Positions 1 to 8,882 of a stretch of 64,000 nucleotides of DNA are shown here, piece after piece. A program made the position numbers and the translations under genes. Every line of letters starts with the position of its first letter. The stretch's first letter is position 1. The notes under the pieces were generated by a model, which was given only the letters and a program-made list of their open reading frames with translations, had not been told where the DNA came from and did not search any database. Source of the stretch: Desulfuromusa kysingii (GTDB lineage: Bacteria > Desulfobacterota > Desulfuromonadia > Desulfuromonadales > Geopsychrobacteraceae); NCBI RefSeq assembly GCF_900107645.1, contig NZ_FNQN01000001.1:573861-637860 (forward strand), in the 5' to 3' direction.

Positions 1-1
1 T

Positions 2-343
2 ATCATTGTTTTTGCGGTTCAGACCTTGGCGTATCTGCTGGCGGGCTCAGGTCTGGGCGCTGCGGCTTTACTGCTGTCAGTTTTTTTGTATGGCATTGCG
101 GTGTGGGCGGTTCCTGCGATTATGACTGCAGCAGTGGGCGATTACCTTGGAGTGACGAAAGCAGCGGCAGGGTTTTCTTTTATCACCTTCTTTTTTGCGG
201 CCGGTCAAACTATCGGTCCCGCTATTGCCGGGATGCTGGCAGAACATTCTGGGAGCTTTTCCCCAGCATTCCTCCTCTCGGCACTCATTACCGGGGTGGC
301 TATCTTGTTTGCACTCAGTTTACCGCAACCAGCAGAGAGTTAA
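2..343 (+). CDS. MFS transporter, C-terminal part (cut by window edge)
   Basis: This is the C-terminal 113 residues of an integral membrane protein whose start lies before the window; the frame is open from base 2 to the TAA at 341-343. The fragment shows about three hydrophobic helices, a glycine-rich stretch (AGSGLGAAALLLSV) and the end pattern GQTIGPAIAGML...GSFSPAFLLSA. These fit the last helices of a major facilitator of the YbfB/YjiJ-like group; that assignment is from family resemblance, and the substrate cannot be told. It converges with the next gene, with only 8 bases between their stop codons and no terminator visible between them. Confidence 0.7.
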   Translation: MIVFAVQTLAYLLAGSGLGAAALLLSVFLYGIAVWAVPAIMTAAVGDYLGVTKAAAGFSFITFFFAAGQTIGPAIAGMLAEHSGSFSPAFLLSALITGVAILFALSLPQPAES

Positions 344-351
344 ATCATCCT

Positions 352-1482
352 TCAGAGCAGTTTTCCCCGAGTCGTGAAATAGCGTTGGTAGGGATTGAAG
401 GTTTTACGGTGCTGACGGGTTGCGATAATGACAATATTGATGATGCTGGCAATTGGAACGCCGATGATCATCCCCAATATCCCGTAAAGCTTCCCGCCCA
501 TAACAATCGCTAAAATAACCCAGAGCGGGTGAAGGTTTGAGACTTTGGAGATAAGGATCGGAATGAGAATAAAATTATCAACAAGTATCTGCGCGATGAG
601 CAGGTAAACACAAAGAATCCACCAGAACTCGCCCCCCATCCCTAAATCAGCCAGCGCAATCACCAGGCCGGGGATCATACCGACGATCGGTCCGATGTAA
701 GGGATTAAATTGCTAGCTCCAGCAACGACGGCCAGAATTGGTGCGTAACGGATATCAGTGAGAGATAAACCCACCCAGACAACCAGACCAACGATCAATG
801 CTTCGAGGACTCTGCCGCGAATAAAATGAGATAGCTGCCAACTTACAGTCGCGTAAATATCGAGCACCATTTCAAAGTAACGGTTTGGGGTCAGCGAAAT
901 CAGACTTCGCACGATCCGGCGACTATCGCGCAGGAAGAAGAAGGTGAATAGCGGTACAAGTAATAACAAGCTCCCGATACGCATAGCTGAACGTGGGGTT
1001 TCTTTAAGGATCATCCCCAAAAATGATTGGGATGCAGAGCTGATGCGCTCGGCGATATCATAGTGGACAATAAAAGGAAAGTGTTCCTGGGCAACGACTA
1101 ACAATCGGTTCAAGAACTCAATGGCTTGTTCTATGTAGCGCGGAAAATCAGCTTTGAGGGCTTGAGCCATTCCTTTCCAATTGGGTGGGCCAATGATGAA
1201 TAGAAGTAAACCGACGAACGAAAATATCAACAGATAGACAATGAAGATACTGAGGGTGCGATTGATCTTGTTGCCTTCAAAAAAATAAACCAGCGGATCA
1301 AGGAGAAAAGAGACAATCAGCGAAATTAACAACGGGAGAAACAAACCTGCTGTTGCTGTTTTTAACAATGCCGTAATTGTTGAAGCCGAAGAGTAAATCG
1401 CGATCCCAGAGGCGATCGCTGTCGTCAATATCAGATAAAGAACGGCAACTTGGGCACGGCTCATATTGTTTTGACTAAGCAT
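352..1482 (-). CDS. AI-2E family (PerM/YdiK-type) transporter
   Basis: This is a 376-residue inner-membrane protein with about eight hydrophobic helices. The family motif SNLIPYIGPIVG and a downstream GIPxASI-like stretch (IIGVPIASIINIV) mark it as an AI-2E family transporter (formerly UPF0118). Members have been linked to export of autoinducer-2 or to Na+/H+ antiport, so the substrate here is open. The ATG at 1482 overlaps the end of the upstream cNMP-binding gene by 8 bases, so the pair is probably translationally coupled. A second ATG six codons in (1464) is a possible alternative start. Only a weak Shine-Dalgarno sequence precedes either start. Confidence 0.85.
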   Translation of the reverse strand: MLSQNNMSRAQVAVLYLILTTAIASGIAIYSSASTITALLKTATAGLFLPLLISLIVSFLLDPLVYFFEGNKINRTLSIFIVYLLIFSFVGLLLFIIGPPNWKGMAQALKADFPRYIEQAIEFLNRLLVVAQEHFPFIVHYDIAERISSASQSFLGMILKETPRSAMRIGSLLLLVPLFTFFFLRDSRRIVRSLISLTPNRYFEMVLDIYATVSWQLSHFIRGRVLEALIVGLVVWVGLSLTDIRYAPILAVVAGASNLIPYIGPIVGMIPGLVIALADLGMGGEFWWILCVYLLIAQILVDNFILIPILISKVSNLHPLWVILAIVMGGKLYGILGMIIGVPIASIINIVIIATRQHRKTFNPYQRYFTTRGKLL

Positions 1483-2005
1483 CTGTTAGTTGCTCTCGAT
1501 TATCATTAAGTTGAGTTTTTAATTTAGTCAGCTCGAGGCTGCATTGTAGTAGGCGATCACTGATGACCCGGTTCAAGCCCAGCATGATCTTGGCTGATGG
1601 GGCAGGGTGACGTCGCACCGCCTCCATCATGTCGGAGCGGAATAATCCAACCAATACAGTGGGTTCTGTTGTTCGGGCTGAGGCGCAACGTGGGCGCGAT
1701 GCGGTCAAAGCAATCTCACCAAAAAAATCCCCGGGATTCAGTATCGCTTGCTCGGTTTCTTGACCTTGATCATCGAGGTTGTAGATCTGCACTTGTCCTG
1801 AGCGAATAGAATACATTCCTGAACCGATATCTCCTTCGTTGAAGACAATTTCATCAGCTTCATAGTTGCGCACATGAACGATATTTTCTAGAAAGGTCAA
1901 CTCGCGTTTGTTCAGCATTTTAAACATCGGCATGGTGCTGAGAAAGTAGGTGAGAGTTTGTTCGTATCCGCTACGGCGGAAGATGTTGTCCCAGAATGGA
2001 TTCAC
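1475..2005 (-). CDS. Cyclic nucleotide-binding domain protein
   Basis: This 176-residue protein consists of one cNMP-binding (Crp-like) beta-roll with short helical ends and no DNA-binding domain. The phosphate-binding cassette is visible at residues 94-110 (DFFGEIALTASRPRCASA), including the Gly-Glu pair and the Arg that usually holds the cyclic phosphate. Translation starts at GTG 2005 behind AAGGA at 7 bases. It overlaps the AI-2E-type transporter gene by 8 bases, which suggests it senses a nucleotide or serves as a regulatory partner for that membrane protein. This role is inferred from position only. The protein is cytoplasmic, with no signal peptide. Confidence 0.8.
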   Translation of the reverse strand: MNPFWDNIFRRSGYEQTLTYFLSTMPMFKMLNKRELTFLENIVHVRNYEADEIVFNEGDIGSGMYSIRSGQVQIYNLDDQGQETEQAILNPGDFFGEIALTASRPRCASARTTEPTVLVGLFRSDMMEAVRRHPAPSAKIMLGLNRVISDRLLQCSLELTKLKTQLNDNREQLTDA

Positions 2006-2149
2006 GCCTTATTCCTTCATGCAAGTGGAGCGTCGATTGAGTTTACGTTAGCTTGTTATTATAGCAATAAGTTCAGTAAGTGCCAGACAAAAAGGAATCG
2101 GTGTAAAGAGGACTTTATTTCGATATCATTCTTGATCTATCCTGTAAAT

Positions 2150-3985
2150 ATGATTTCCATTGATTTAAAAAAATACCCATTGGCTCCCGGTGTTTATCTA
2201 ATGTTCGGTAAAGATGATGAGGTTCTTTACGTTGGCAAAGCCAAACTATTGCGCAATCGCTTGCGCAGTTATTTTTCAGCCCGTGGTGATGGTCGCTTAC
2301 ATATTCCTCTGTTGATGGAAAAGGTGCTGCGGATTGAGGTCATTATCACCGACACTGAAAAAGAAGCCTTGTTGCTGGAAAATACCCTGATTAAGAAATA
2401 TCGCCCCCACTACAATATTGATTTGCGTGATGATAAGACCTATGTCTCGGTCAGAATTGACCTTAAGGATCCTTTTCCAATGTTGCAGGTCGTGCGTCAG
2501 GTCAAGAGTGATGGTGCTCACTATTTTGGCCCTTACTCCTCTGCTTCGGCGATTCGTGAAACGCTCAAGGAAATCTATCGAATTTTCCCTCTGCGCCACT
2601 CTTCCATCCAGCGCTGTAGCAAGCGGAGTCGGCCTTGTCTGTTTCATCAGATCGGGCAATGCAGCGCCCCCTGTCATGGTAAAATCACTCAAGACGATTA
2701 TCGTAAACTGGTGGAAGGGGTGATTCAACTTCTGGAAGGGCGGGAGTCAGAAGTGATAGCTCAATTACAGCAACGGATGGGAATCGCTGCTGCAGAGATG
2801 CGTTTTGAGGATGCCGCGCGGTTACGTGATCAGATTAATGCCATTGAGAAAAGTGTCGAAAAACAAAAAGTGACTGAATATGGAGGTGGAAACCAAGATG
2901 TGATTGGTTTGCATGAAGATGGTGGTGAGGTTGAGGTGACGTTGCTGTTTGTCCGTCACGGCAGGCTGATTGGCCGGCGTAGCTATCCTCTTGAGTGGAA
3001 ACTTGATCTGCCCGAATTGCTCAGTAGCTTTTTACAGGAATATTACTCACGCCAGGTGATTCTCCCCGATCAACTGTTGCTCCCTTTCACCTTAGAGGGA
3101 GCTGAATTGCTGGGCGAGTGGTTGAGTGAGAAACGGGGCAAAAAAGTGCGCTTACTGGCTCCACAACGGGGTGAAAAAAAGCGGCTCTGTGAAATGGCAC
3201 AACGCAATGCTGCTGAATCCTATCGTCAAAGAGGGCAACGAAAGCACGCGCGTGAGCAGTTGCTTGAGGAGTTGCGGCTCAAATTTCATCTCCCCTGTTT
3301 GCCCGAACGGATTGAGTGTTATGACATCTCAAATGTGCAGGGGAATCAATCGGTTGGGAGTATGGTTGTCTTGCTCAATGGTGAGCCTGCCAAAGGAGAA
3401 TATCGGCGTTTCAAAATTAAAACGGTTGCAGGAGCCGATGACTATGCCTCTTTACTGGAAGTCTTGCGCCGCCGCTTAGCGCGGGGCGTTGATGACGGTG
3501 TCCTTCCAAACATGATTTTGATCGATGGCGGCAAGGGACAGCTGGGGGTTTTAACCACGGTGTTGGCAGAATTCCAATTACAAGCCAGTATTGGTGCCGT
3601 CGGCATAGCTAAAAGCCGAGTGATGGCCAATGTCCGTGGCAAAGCTGTAGAACGCAGTGAAGAACGCTTTTTTCTGCCGGGAAGGAAAAATCCGGTCAGT
3701 TTTCGTCATGGGTCTGCCAGTTTGTTTTTATTGGAACGATTGCGTGACGAAGCTCATCGTTTTGCGATTACCTATCATCGCAAGTTGCGGGGTAAGGCAA
3801 GTTTACGATCGTCATTAGAAGATATCTCCGGTGTCGGTCCCAGTCGTCGTAAAACTCTATTGAAATACTTTGGGAGCTTGAAAAAAATCCGCGCTGCTTC
3901 CGTGGAGGAATTACAACAGATGCCTGGAATGCCTGCGGGGTTGGCTGAAACTATTTACCGCAGCTTGCGGGAAGAAAAACCATAA
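2150..3985 (+). CDS. uvrC: UvrABC excinuclease subunit C
   Basis: UvrC makes both incisions in nucleotide excision repair after recruitment by UvrB on damaged DNA. From ATG 2150 it is 611 residues, the usual length. Order of parts: GIY-YIG nuclease (GVY at 14-16, YVG at 27-29); four cysteines (C156, C163, C171, C175) in the region that binds an iron-sulfur cluster in the E. coli enzyme; UVR helix pair near 200-235 (FEDAARLRDQI); the RNase H-like 5' nuclease from about 389 (YDISNVQG); and a C-terminal tandem helix-hairpin-helix (ISGVGPSRRKTLL, then LQQMPGMPAGLAETIY). The frame is open upstream to 1958, but that stretch does not resemble UvrC. No strong Shine-Dalgarno precedes 2150, and a TTG at 2132 is possible. 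Confidence 0.95.
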   Translation: MISIDLKKYPLAPGVYLMFGKDDEVLYVGKAKLLRNRLRSYFSARGDGRLHIPLLMEKVLRIEVIITDTEKEALLLENTLIKKYRPHYNIDLRDDKTYVSVRIDLKDPFPMLQVVRQVKSDGAHYFGPYSSASAIRETLKEIYRIFPLRHSSIQRCSKRSRPCLFHQIGQCSAPCHGKITQDDYRKLVEGVIQLLEGRESEVIAQLQQRMGIAAAEMRFEDAARLRDQINAIEKSVEKQKVTEYGGGNQDVIGLHEDGGEVEVTLLFVRHGRLIGRRSYPLEWKLDLPELLSSFLQEYYSRQVILPDQLLLPFTLEGAELLGEWLSEKRGKKVRLLAPQRGEKKRLCEMAQRNAAESYRQRGQRKHAREQLLEELRLKFHLPCLPERIECYDISNVQGNQSVGSMVVLLNGEPAKGEYRRFKIKTVAGADDYASLLEVLRRRLARGVDDGVLPNMILIDGGKGQLGVLTTVLAEFQLQASIGAVGIAKSRVMANVRGKAVERSEERFFLPGRKNPVSFRHGSASLFLLERLRDEAHRFAITYHRKLRGKASLRSSLEDISGVGPSRRKTLLKYFGSLKKIRAASVEELQQMPGMPAGLAETIYRSLREEKP

Positions 3986-3990
3986 TCTCT

Positions 3991-4132
3991 GCCACCAAGA
4001 AAACCAAGAAATGCCTTCAACGGAGAAGCCCTGAGCTGGAGAGAAACCTAGATTTTATTTAACATTTGAATGTAGTTTGTTCATCTCTGCAGCTCTCGAA
4101 CTGTCCCTTAAGGTTTTTGTCTTTCTTGGTTT
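3991..4132. repeat. Degenerate intergenic inverted repeat (copy 1)
   Basis: This stretch begins with GCCACCAAGAAAACCAAGAA and ends with the near-complementary TTTGTCTTTCTTGGTTT. It has the inner elements CGGAGAAG and CAGCTCTCG. It is a decayed copy of the better preserved element at 13652-13839. It lies between the end of uvrC and the terminator of the chemoreceptor gene. Confidence 0.6.
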
Positions 4133-4150
4133 ATAATAATATTTTTGACA

Positions 4151-4190
4151 AAAAAGCCCGATCATCTTGGCGATAATCGGGCTATATTTT
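4151..4190 (-). terminator. Rho-independent terminator of the chemoreceptor gene
   Basis: Read on the minus strand, AGCCCGAT and ATCGGGCT form a stem with an intervening loop, followed by a run of T. It lies just past the stop of the chemoreceptor gene at 4212. The plus strand also has an AT-rich tail, so it may work both ways for uvrC. Confidence 0.8.
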
Positions 4191-4211
4191 CAGATCTATT
4201 ATGATTGATTC

Positions 4212-6020
4212 TTAGAATTTGCCAAATTCATCATCGTCCAGAGCAATCGTTTGTCGTGGGCTGTTGTGAGCAGCTTGTCCCCAACCAGCGCTCAATCTGT
4301 TTTGGGGCGCAGGTGCTGTTACTGTTCGCTTGATGGCCTGCTGCTGAACTTGCCCTCTTAATTGAAAACGCTTCAACATACTGAGGAGTTCCTCGGCTTG
4401 ACTGGATAACTCTTCAGCCGCAGCGGCACTTTCCTCTGCTGTAGCGGTATTCTGTTGGATCGCTTGGTCAATCTGACCTAACCCCTCATTGATCTGACCA
4501 ATGCCGTCGGCCTGTTCGTTTGAAGCTGCAGCAATTTCCTCCGCGAGGACAGAAACCTTTAACACGCCGCCATACACTGATTCCAGCGATTCAGCGGTTT
4601 GATTCGCAATCAACGCGCCATTTTCTGTCTTCTTTACCGAGCCTTCGATTAATTCAGCCGTCTCTGAGGCGGCTTTGGCACTCCGGGCAGCAAGGTTTCG
4701 AACTTCTTCAGCGACAACTGCAAATCCTTTCCCATGTTGTCCGGCACGCGCCGCCTCAACGGCAGCGTTTAATGCCAATAGGTTGGTTTGGAAGGCGATT
4801 TCATCGATAACTTTAATGATTTTATTAATACTTTTTCCCGCATCACTGATATCGGTCATGGCGGCAACCATCTGTTCCATTTTGCTTTTTCCTTCTTCAG
4901 TTGCCTGCTTTGCTTCGCTGGAGAGAAGATTGACCTGGCTTGCATTGTCCGCATTGAGTTTAGTTTGGCTCGCCATTTGATTGAGTGAGCTGGATATCTC
5001 TTCCAATGACGCCGCTGATTCTGTCGCCCCTTCTGAAAGGGTTTGACTGGAGTCAGCTATCTGTTCGCTCGCCGAAGTTATTTGTTCCCCAGCTCTTTGG
5101 ATTTGCTGCATTGTTTCATTGAGATTGTCGCTGACTTTTTTTAACGCAATGCGAGTGCCATCGTTATCATCTCGCGGCACCGGATTAAAGGTGATATCTC
5201 CATCGGCTAATCGATTTAAGGTGGGCAATAGAACGGTCTCAAAATTGTCGTTCAAATTGTCCATGGCTGCTCCGAGATGGCCAATTTCATCTTTCCTTTG
5301 CAGGTTGAGACGAATCTGATAATGCCCCTTCTCAATTTCGTCAATCATGTCGACGGTTTGTTTTATGGGGTGAGACAGCGAGCGTGCGAGCACATATGCC
5401 ATTGCGACAGAAGCTAGAATTACCAACGACACAATTGCTAATATTGAATAGAATATCGCGTTAACTTTACTTCCCAAATCATCAATATAAACACCACAGC
5501 CGACAATCCAGTTCCAACTCTTGGTTCGCTGGACAAATGACATTTTAGGTTGGGGCTTATCCTTGCCAGGTTTTTCCCACATATAATTAACGAAACCTGC
5601 CCCGTCTTTTGCTGTAATTTTGACCATTTCCATGAATAGTTGTTTGCCGGTGGGATCAATTGATTGAGACAAGTCGCTACCGTCGAGTGCTGGATTAATC
5701 GGATGCATGATCATTTTGGGGTGCGTATCGTTGATCCAGAAATACAGTTTTCCCTGCTCAATACGTAATTTTTTAATTGTTTCTATCGCGTTGTTTTGCG
5801 CTTCTTCGGTAGTGATAAGACCTTCATCGGCCATTTGACTGTTATGATCAATGATCCCCACAGCCGTTTCAACTGCCGCTTTGAGTTTCAACTCAGCTGT
5901 TTTGTGGATCTGGTCGCGGTAGCCAGTGTAAATCCAGCTAATTCCGCAGGTGAAAACCAAGATTATCAAGGCAATAACCAAATATATTTTGGTGCTTATT
6001 TTAAGATTTTCAAAACCCAT
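4212..6020 (-). CDS. Methyl-accepting chemotaxis protein with single Cache sensor
   Basis: This 602-residue inner-membrane chemoreceptor has TM1 at about 11-33, a periplasmic single-Cache domain at about 40-185 ([19 protein letters not shown], then [14 protein letters not shown]), TM2 at about 188-212, HAMP at about 212-265, and a cytoplasmic coiled-coil signalling domain. The hairpin tip that binds CheA/CheW is at about 403-445 ([20 protein letters not shown]). Cache domains of this type often bind small organic acids; the ligand here is unknown. The C-terminus is an acidic linker ending EFGKF, matching the aromatic-x-x-aromatic pattern of tethers for CheR or CheB. The start is ATG 6020 behind AGGAG. 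It is a single-gene unit with its own terminator. Confidence 0.93.
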   Translation of the reverse strand: MGFENLKISTKIYLVIALIILVFTCGISWIYTGYRDQIHKTAELKLKAAVETAVGIIDHNSQMADEGLITTEEAQNNAIETIKKLRIEQGKLYFWINDTHPKMIMHPINPALDGSDLSQSIDPTGKQLFMEMVKITAKDGAGFVNYMWEKPGKDKPQPKMSFVQRTKSWNWIVGCGVYIDDLGSKVNAIFYSILAIVSLVILASVAMAYVLARSLSHPIKQTVDMIDEIEKGHYQIRLNLQRKDEIGHLGAAMDNLNDNFETVLLPTLNRLADGDITFNPVPRDDNDGTRIALKKVSDNLNETMQQIQRAGEQITSASEQIADSSQTLSEGATESAASLEEISSSLNQMASQTKLNADNASQVNLLSSEAKQATEEGKSKMEQMVAAMTDISDAGKSINKIIKVIDEIAFQTNLLALNAAVEAARAGQHGKGFAVVAEEVRNLAARSAKAASETAELIEGSVKKTENGALIANQTAESLESVYGGVLKVSVLAEEIAAASNEQADGIGQINEGLGQIDQAIQQNTATAEESAAAAEELSSQAEELLSMLKRFQLRGQVQQQAIKRTVTAPAPQNRLSAGWGQAAHNSPRQTIALDDDEFGKF

Positions 6021-6055
6021 GAGTGCTCCTTTGACATGTTAACAAGCTGTTTGCA

Positions 6056-6073
6056 CTCGGAATCTCTTCCGAG
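6056..6073 (-). promoter_or_regulatory. Inverted repeat in the chemoreceptor leader
   Basis: A perfect inverted repeat (CTCGGAA, 4-base spacer TCTC, TTCCGAG) lies 36 bases upstream of the chemoreceptor start codon. It could be an operator or an mRNA hairpin. No regulator can be named. Confidence 0.35.
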
Positions 6074-6117
6074 AATCTGGGTGCGTTGTGATAACTTTTA
6101 TAATGATGTTTTGTTTG

Positions 6118-6146
6118 ACGTTAGACTTGGCTAACTATATTGTCAA
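6118..6146 (-). promoter_or_regulatory. Possible sigma-70-type promoter of the chemoreceptor gene
   Basis: On the minus strand a perfect TTGACA (6146-6141) is followed after 17 bases by TAACGT, a weak -10. The placement, about 100 bases upstream of the start codon, is reasonable, but only the -35 box is convincing. Confidence 0.35.
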
Positions 6147-6173
6147 CATGAAAATTATTTTACATCCCTAAGG

Positions 6174-6209
6174 ACAAAAAAAGCCTCTGGACAATGCCAG
6201 AGGCTTTTG
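6174..6209 (-). terminator. Rho-independent terminator of the OB-fold lipoprotein gene
   Basis: The minus strand reads AAGCCTCTGG, a 6-base loop, CCAGAGGCTT, then a run of T. It is a perfect 10-bp stem located just past the lipoprotein stop codon at 6237. Confidence 0.9.
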
Positions 6210-6236
6210 AAGGGTTGGAAATAGAGGGTGTGACTG

Positions 6237-7058
6237 TTATTCGACGGTGACGGCGGCATTCTCCATGATAAGGTTATATTTATAACCGTAACCGAAGTCT
6301 TTATCCAGAGTCAGAGGACCACTGGCAACGATAGTGTCACCCACATTTACCTGGATTCCACTGGTCACGGTCAGATCATTGGTCCCCGCAGCCTGATCGC
6401 CGCTGCCATCTTGGAGGTGGATCCAGTTGGTTCCCATGATCTGTGGGCTGAATTTAACCACTTTGCCGCGGAGGGTCACGGTCTTCCCAGACAGGTCCGC
6501 TTTGCTGGAGTAGATTTCACCAATGGTTAGTCCCCCCTCGGCTTTTTGAACCGCAGTTAGATCAACTTCAGGTGGTACTGAGGTCGTATCAATTGGTGGG
6601 TGACCTTCAGGCATCTGCATGCCGGCGGTAGAAGCGGCTGCTCCCATTGCCGCAGTCCCAACGTTTGGATTGCTGGCATTGAGGACAGCTTCAACAAAGT
6701 AGACAACATCAAAATCACGATCCAATGTTTGACTGTGATAGTTATGCATCGCCATCCCCTCCGGGATCATGACTTCATCACCAACGCTGACAGCAAATTC
6801 AGGTGCCGCTGCCCAGATTTTTTCTGTGCCATTATCCACATAAACGTAGGTATAACCGGCAGCATTCATTGTTTCAACGACAGTCCCGGCTGTTTGACCC
6901 GGCACATTGGCAGACCCTGGATTTGGGGCCGCTGCAGGAGCAGGAGATTCTGCTGCAGCAGAATTCTGGGCTGCAGGTTGTGCTGAATCAGTTTTGCTGC
7001 AGGCAATCAGAGGTGAAAACATAAACAATGCAATGAACAGGGTCGTTAGTTTTTTCAT
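6237..7058 (-). CDS. Lipoprotein with two small beta-barrel (NrfJ-like/OB-fold) domains
   Basis: This 273-residue exported protein has a lipobox LIAC with the lipidated Cys at 20, followed by a long Ala/Pro/Ser-rich linker (about 21-55). The first folded part (about 57-130: GTVVETMNAAGYTYVYVDNG, then VSVGDEVMIPEGMAMHNYHS) resembles the small NrfJ-like domain often found beside multiheme cytochromes. The second part (about 175-273: TVTLRGKVVKFSPQIMGTNW, then LQDGSG) resembles an exported OB-fold domain. No catalytic residues are evident. The start is ATG 7058 behind GGAGAG. It is a stand-alone gene between a chemoreceptor and malQ. A role in envelope redox chemistry is only inferred from the family. 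Confidence 0.7.
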   Translation of the reverse strand: MKKLTTLFIALFMFSPLIACSKTDSAQPAAQNSAAAESPAPAAAPNPGSANVPGQTAGTVVETMNAAGYTYVYVDNGTEKIWAAAPEFAVSVGDEVMIPEGMAMHNYHSQTLDRDFDVVYFVEAVLNASNPNVGTAAMGAAASTAGMQMPEGHPPIDTTSVPPEVDLTAVQKAEGGLTIGEIYSSKADLSGKTVTLRGKVVKFSPQIMGTNWIHLQDGSGDQAAGTNDLTVTSGIQVNVGDTIVASGPLTLDKDFGYGYKYNLIMENAAVTVE

Positions 7059-7160
7059 TATAGCTCTCCATATGAGTGGTGCAGAAAAGATTGTTGACCT
7101 TTTTTATCTACGATTGATGCTGCGAAAAATAGCATGGCTTTTTAAGGACAGACAAGTGGA

Positions 7161-8684
7161 TTACGACCTCGGTGGCATTTCTGCGGGAATGCACAGGTTG
7201 CGTCCGTACAAATGTGACATGTTTTTTAAGCGGTTCATGATTGCTGTGGATATTGCTCCAGAATGATAACGCCATTGCCAATTTCCTGTTGCTGTCCCCG
7301 GGATATTCATGCGACTTGATGCTGGGAGGGAGAGTATGTCCTGCAGGGGAATAATGGCGAGGTTGGCTGCGCTTGACATGGCTGTTTCGATCAATGCCCA
7401 TGGCATGTCATCACAGGAGGTCTGGAGAAAGTTGCGGACGCGTTGTTGCCCATCATTATCAAGTCCCTGCCACCAGCCGATGGTCGTGTTGTTGTCATGA
7501 GTCCCGGTATAGATGACAGCGTTAGCATTGATATTTTCCGGTAGATAGGGATTGTCCGCATCAGAATCAAAAGCAAATAAAAGTATTTTCATCCCCGGTA
7601 GACTGAATTTGTCGCGCAAGGTGATGACATCTTCAGTGAGGATTCCCAGATCCTCAGCGACAAGCGGCAAGCTGTTGCCGAGCTCATTTTGGAGCAGCGT
7701 AAATAATTGTTCACCGGGGATATCAATCCACGAACCATTTTCAGCTGTGGCTTCAGTCGCTGGAATAGCCCAACATGAAGAAAAACCCCGAAAATGATCG
7801 ACTCGCAAAAAGTCAAATAATTCCAAATTCCACCGAAATCGTTTTAACCACCACGAATAGTTATCTTCTGCCATTTTATCCCAGCGGTAGAGTGGATTTC
7901 CCCAGCGCTGGCCGGTGCTGCTGAAATAGTCGGGTGGAACTCCGGCTACCAATGTGGCCTGGTCAGCATCATCCAGATAGAATAGTTCCCGATTCGTCCA
8001 GACATCAGCTGAATCTTCAGCGACAAAAATGGGCAGGTCACCAAAAATTTCAATTCCTCTGCTGTTCGCATACTCCTTGAGTGCCCGCCACTGCTCAAAA
8101 AATACAAACTGTAAATATTTATGCAGATTGATGTTGTCTTCCAGGGTCTCCGTCCATTCCTGTACGGCTGCGGGGATTCTCTGTCTGATGTCTTGGGGCC
8201 ACTGTTGCCAGCTTTGTTCCGGGTAATATTCGCGTAGGGATTCGAACAACGCATAATCGTCCAACCAGTAGCTCTGATCGTTGCAAAACTGATCGAATTT
8301 GTCCTTGCGGGTTTGAGTTCCGCGCCGAGTGAAATTCTTATGGGCAAGACGTAGAACGGGGAATTGTCGCTGGGCCGCTGCAGCATAATCAGCAGTATCA
8401 ACGGTATGATGCGATGTCGGGAGGTCTGACCGACGTAAGTCACCGGCGGTTATCAGCCGGCTCAGGTTGATTAATAACGGGCTTCCGGCAAAGGCAGAGA
8501 AACTACTGTAGGGACAGTTGCCGTAACCGATCGGTCCTAGGGGTAACAGCTGCCAGACTGATTGACCCGCAGCCAGAAGAGTGTCGACAAAATCATATGC
8601 TTCAGGGCCAAGAGAACCGATTGCTTGTTCTCCTGGGAGTGATGTCGGATGGAGCAATACTCCGCTTTGGCGTTGTGTAAGCAT
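7161..8684 (-). CDS. malQ: 4-alpha-glucanotransferase (amylomaltase)
   Basis: This GH77 enzyme transfers alpha-1,4-glucan segments between maltodextrins in glycogen/maltodextrin turnover in the cytoplasm. It has 507 residues, normal for the bacterial type without N-terminal extensions. The N-terminal signature SGVLLHPTSLPG is present. Catalytic residues align as D296 (nucleophile, in RVDHFRG), E344 (acid/base, in LVAEDLG) and D397 (in GTHDNNT), close to D293/E340/D395 of the Thermus enzyme. The C-terminal RMNIPGTATGNWQWR is also typical. The ribosome-binding site is weak. It stands alone, with no glycogen genes nearby in the window. Confidence 0.95.
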   Translation of the reverse strand: MLTQRQSGVLLHPTSLPGEQAIGSLGPEAYDFVDTLLAAGQSVWQLLPLGPIGYGNCPYSSFSAFAGSPLLINLSRLITAGDLRRSDLPTSHHTVDTADYAAAAQRQFPVLRLAHKNFTRRGTQTRKDKFDQFCNDQSYWLDDYALFESLREYYPEQSWQQWPQDIRQRIPAAVQEWTETLEDNINLHKYLQFVFFEQWRALKEYANSRGIEIFGDLPIFVAEDSADVWTNRELFYLDDADQATLVAGVPPDYFSSTGQRWGNPLYRWDKMAEDNYSWWLKRFRWNLELFDFLRVDHFRGFSSCWAIPATEATAENGSWIDIPGEQLFTLLQNELGNSLPLVAEDLGILTEDVITLRDKFSLPGMKILLFAFDSDADNPYLPENINANAVIYTGTHDNNTTIGWWQGLDNDGQQRVRNFLQTSCDDMPWALIETAMSSAANLAIIPLQDILSLPASSRMNIPGTATGNWQWRYHSGAISTAIMNRLKNMSHLYGRNLCIPAEMPPRS

Positions 8685-8882
8685 TTGAATTCCATGATTT
8701 TTTAAGAGCCACCAAGGCGCCTAAAGCGTTTAAAGAGTGCTTGGGATCAGAAGTAGTAAATCGTGAGTGAGGGCCTTCTGTTTGAATTTCCCCAGCATAA
8801 CACAATTATTTGTTTGTGAAGGTTCGATCCTCTGCCGTAGCAATTTAGACGCCCTCTGGTGGCTGAATCTGAATCAATCTAT

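Noticed and set aside
1958..2149. N-terminal extension of uvrC to 1958
   Set aside because: The added 64 residues do not resemble UvrC, and part of them overlaps the divergent cNMP-binding gene.
8697..8730. Third copy of the inverted repeat upstream of malQ
   Set aside because: Only about ten bases (GCCACCAAGG) match and no right arm was found; this is too little to call a copy.
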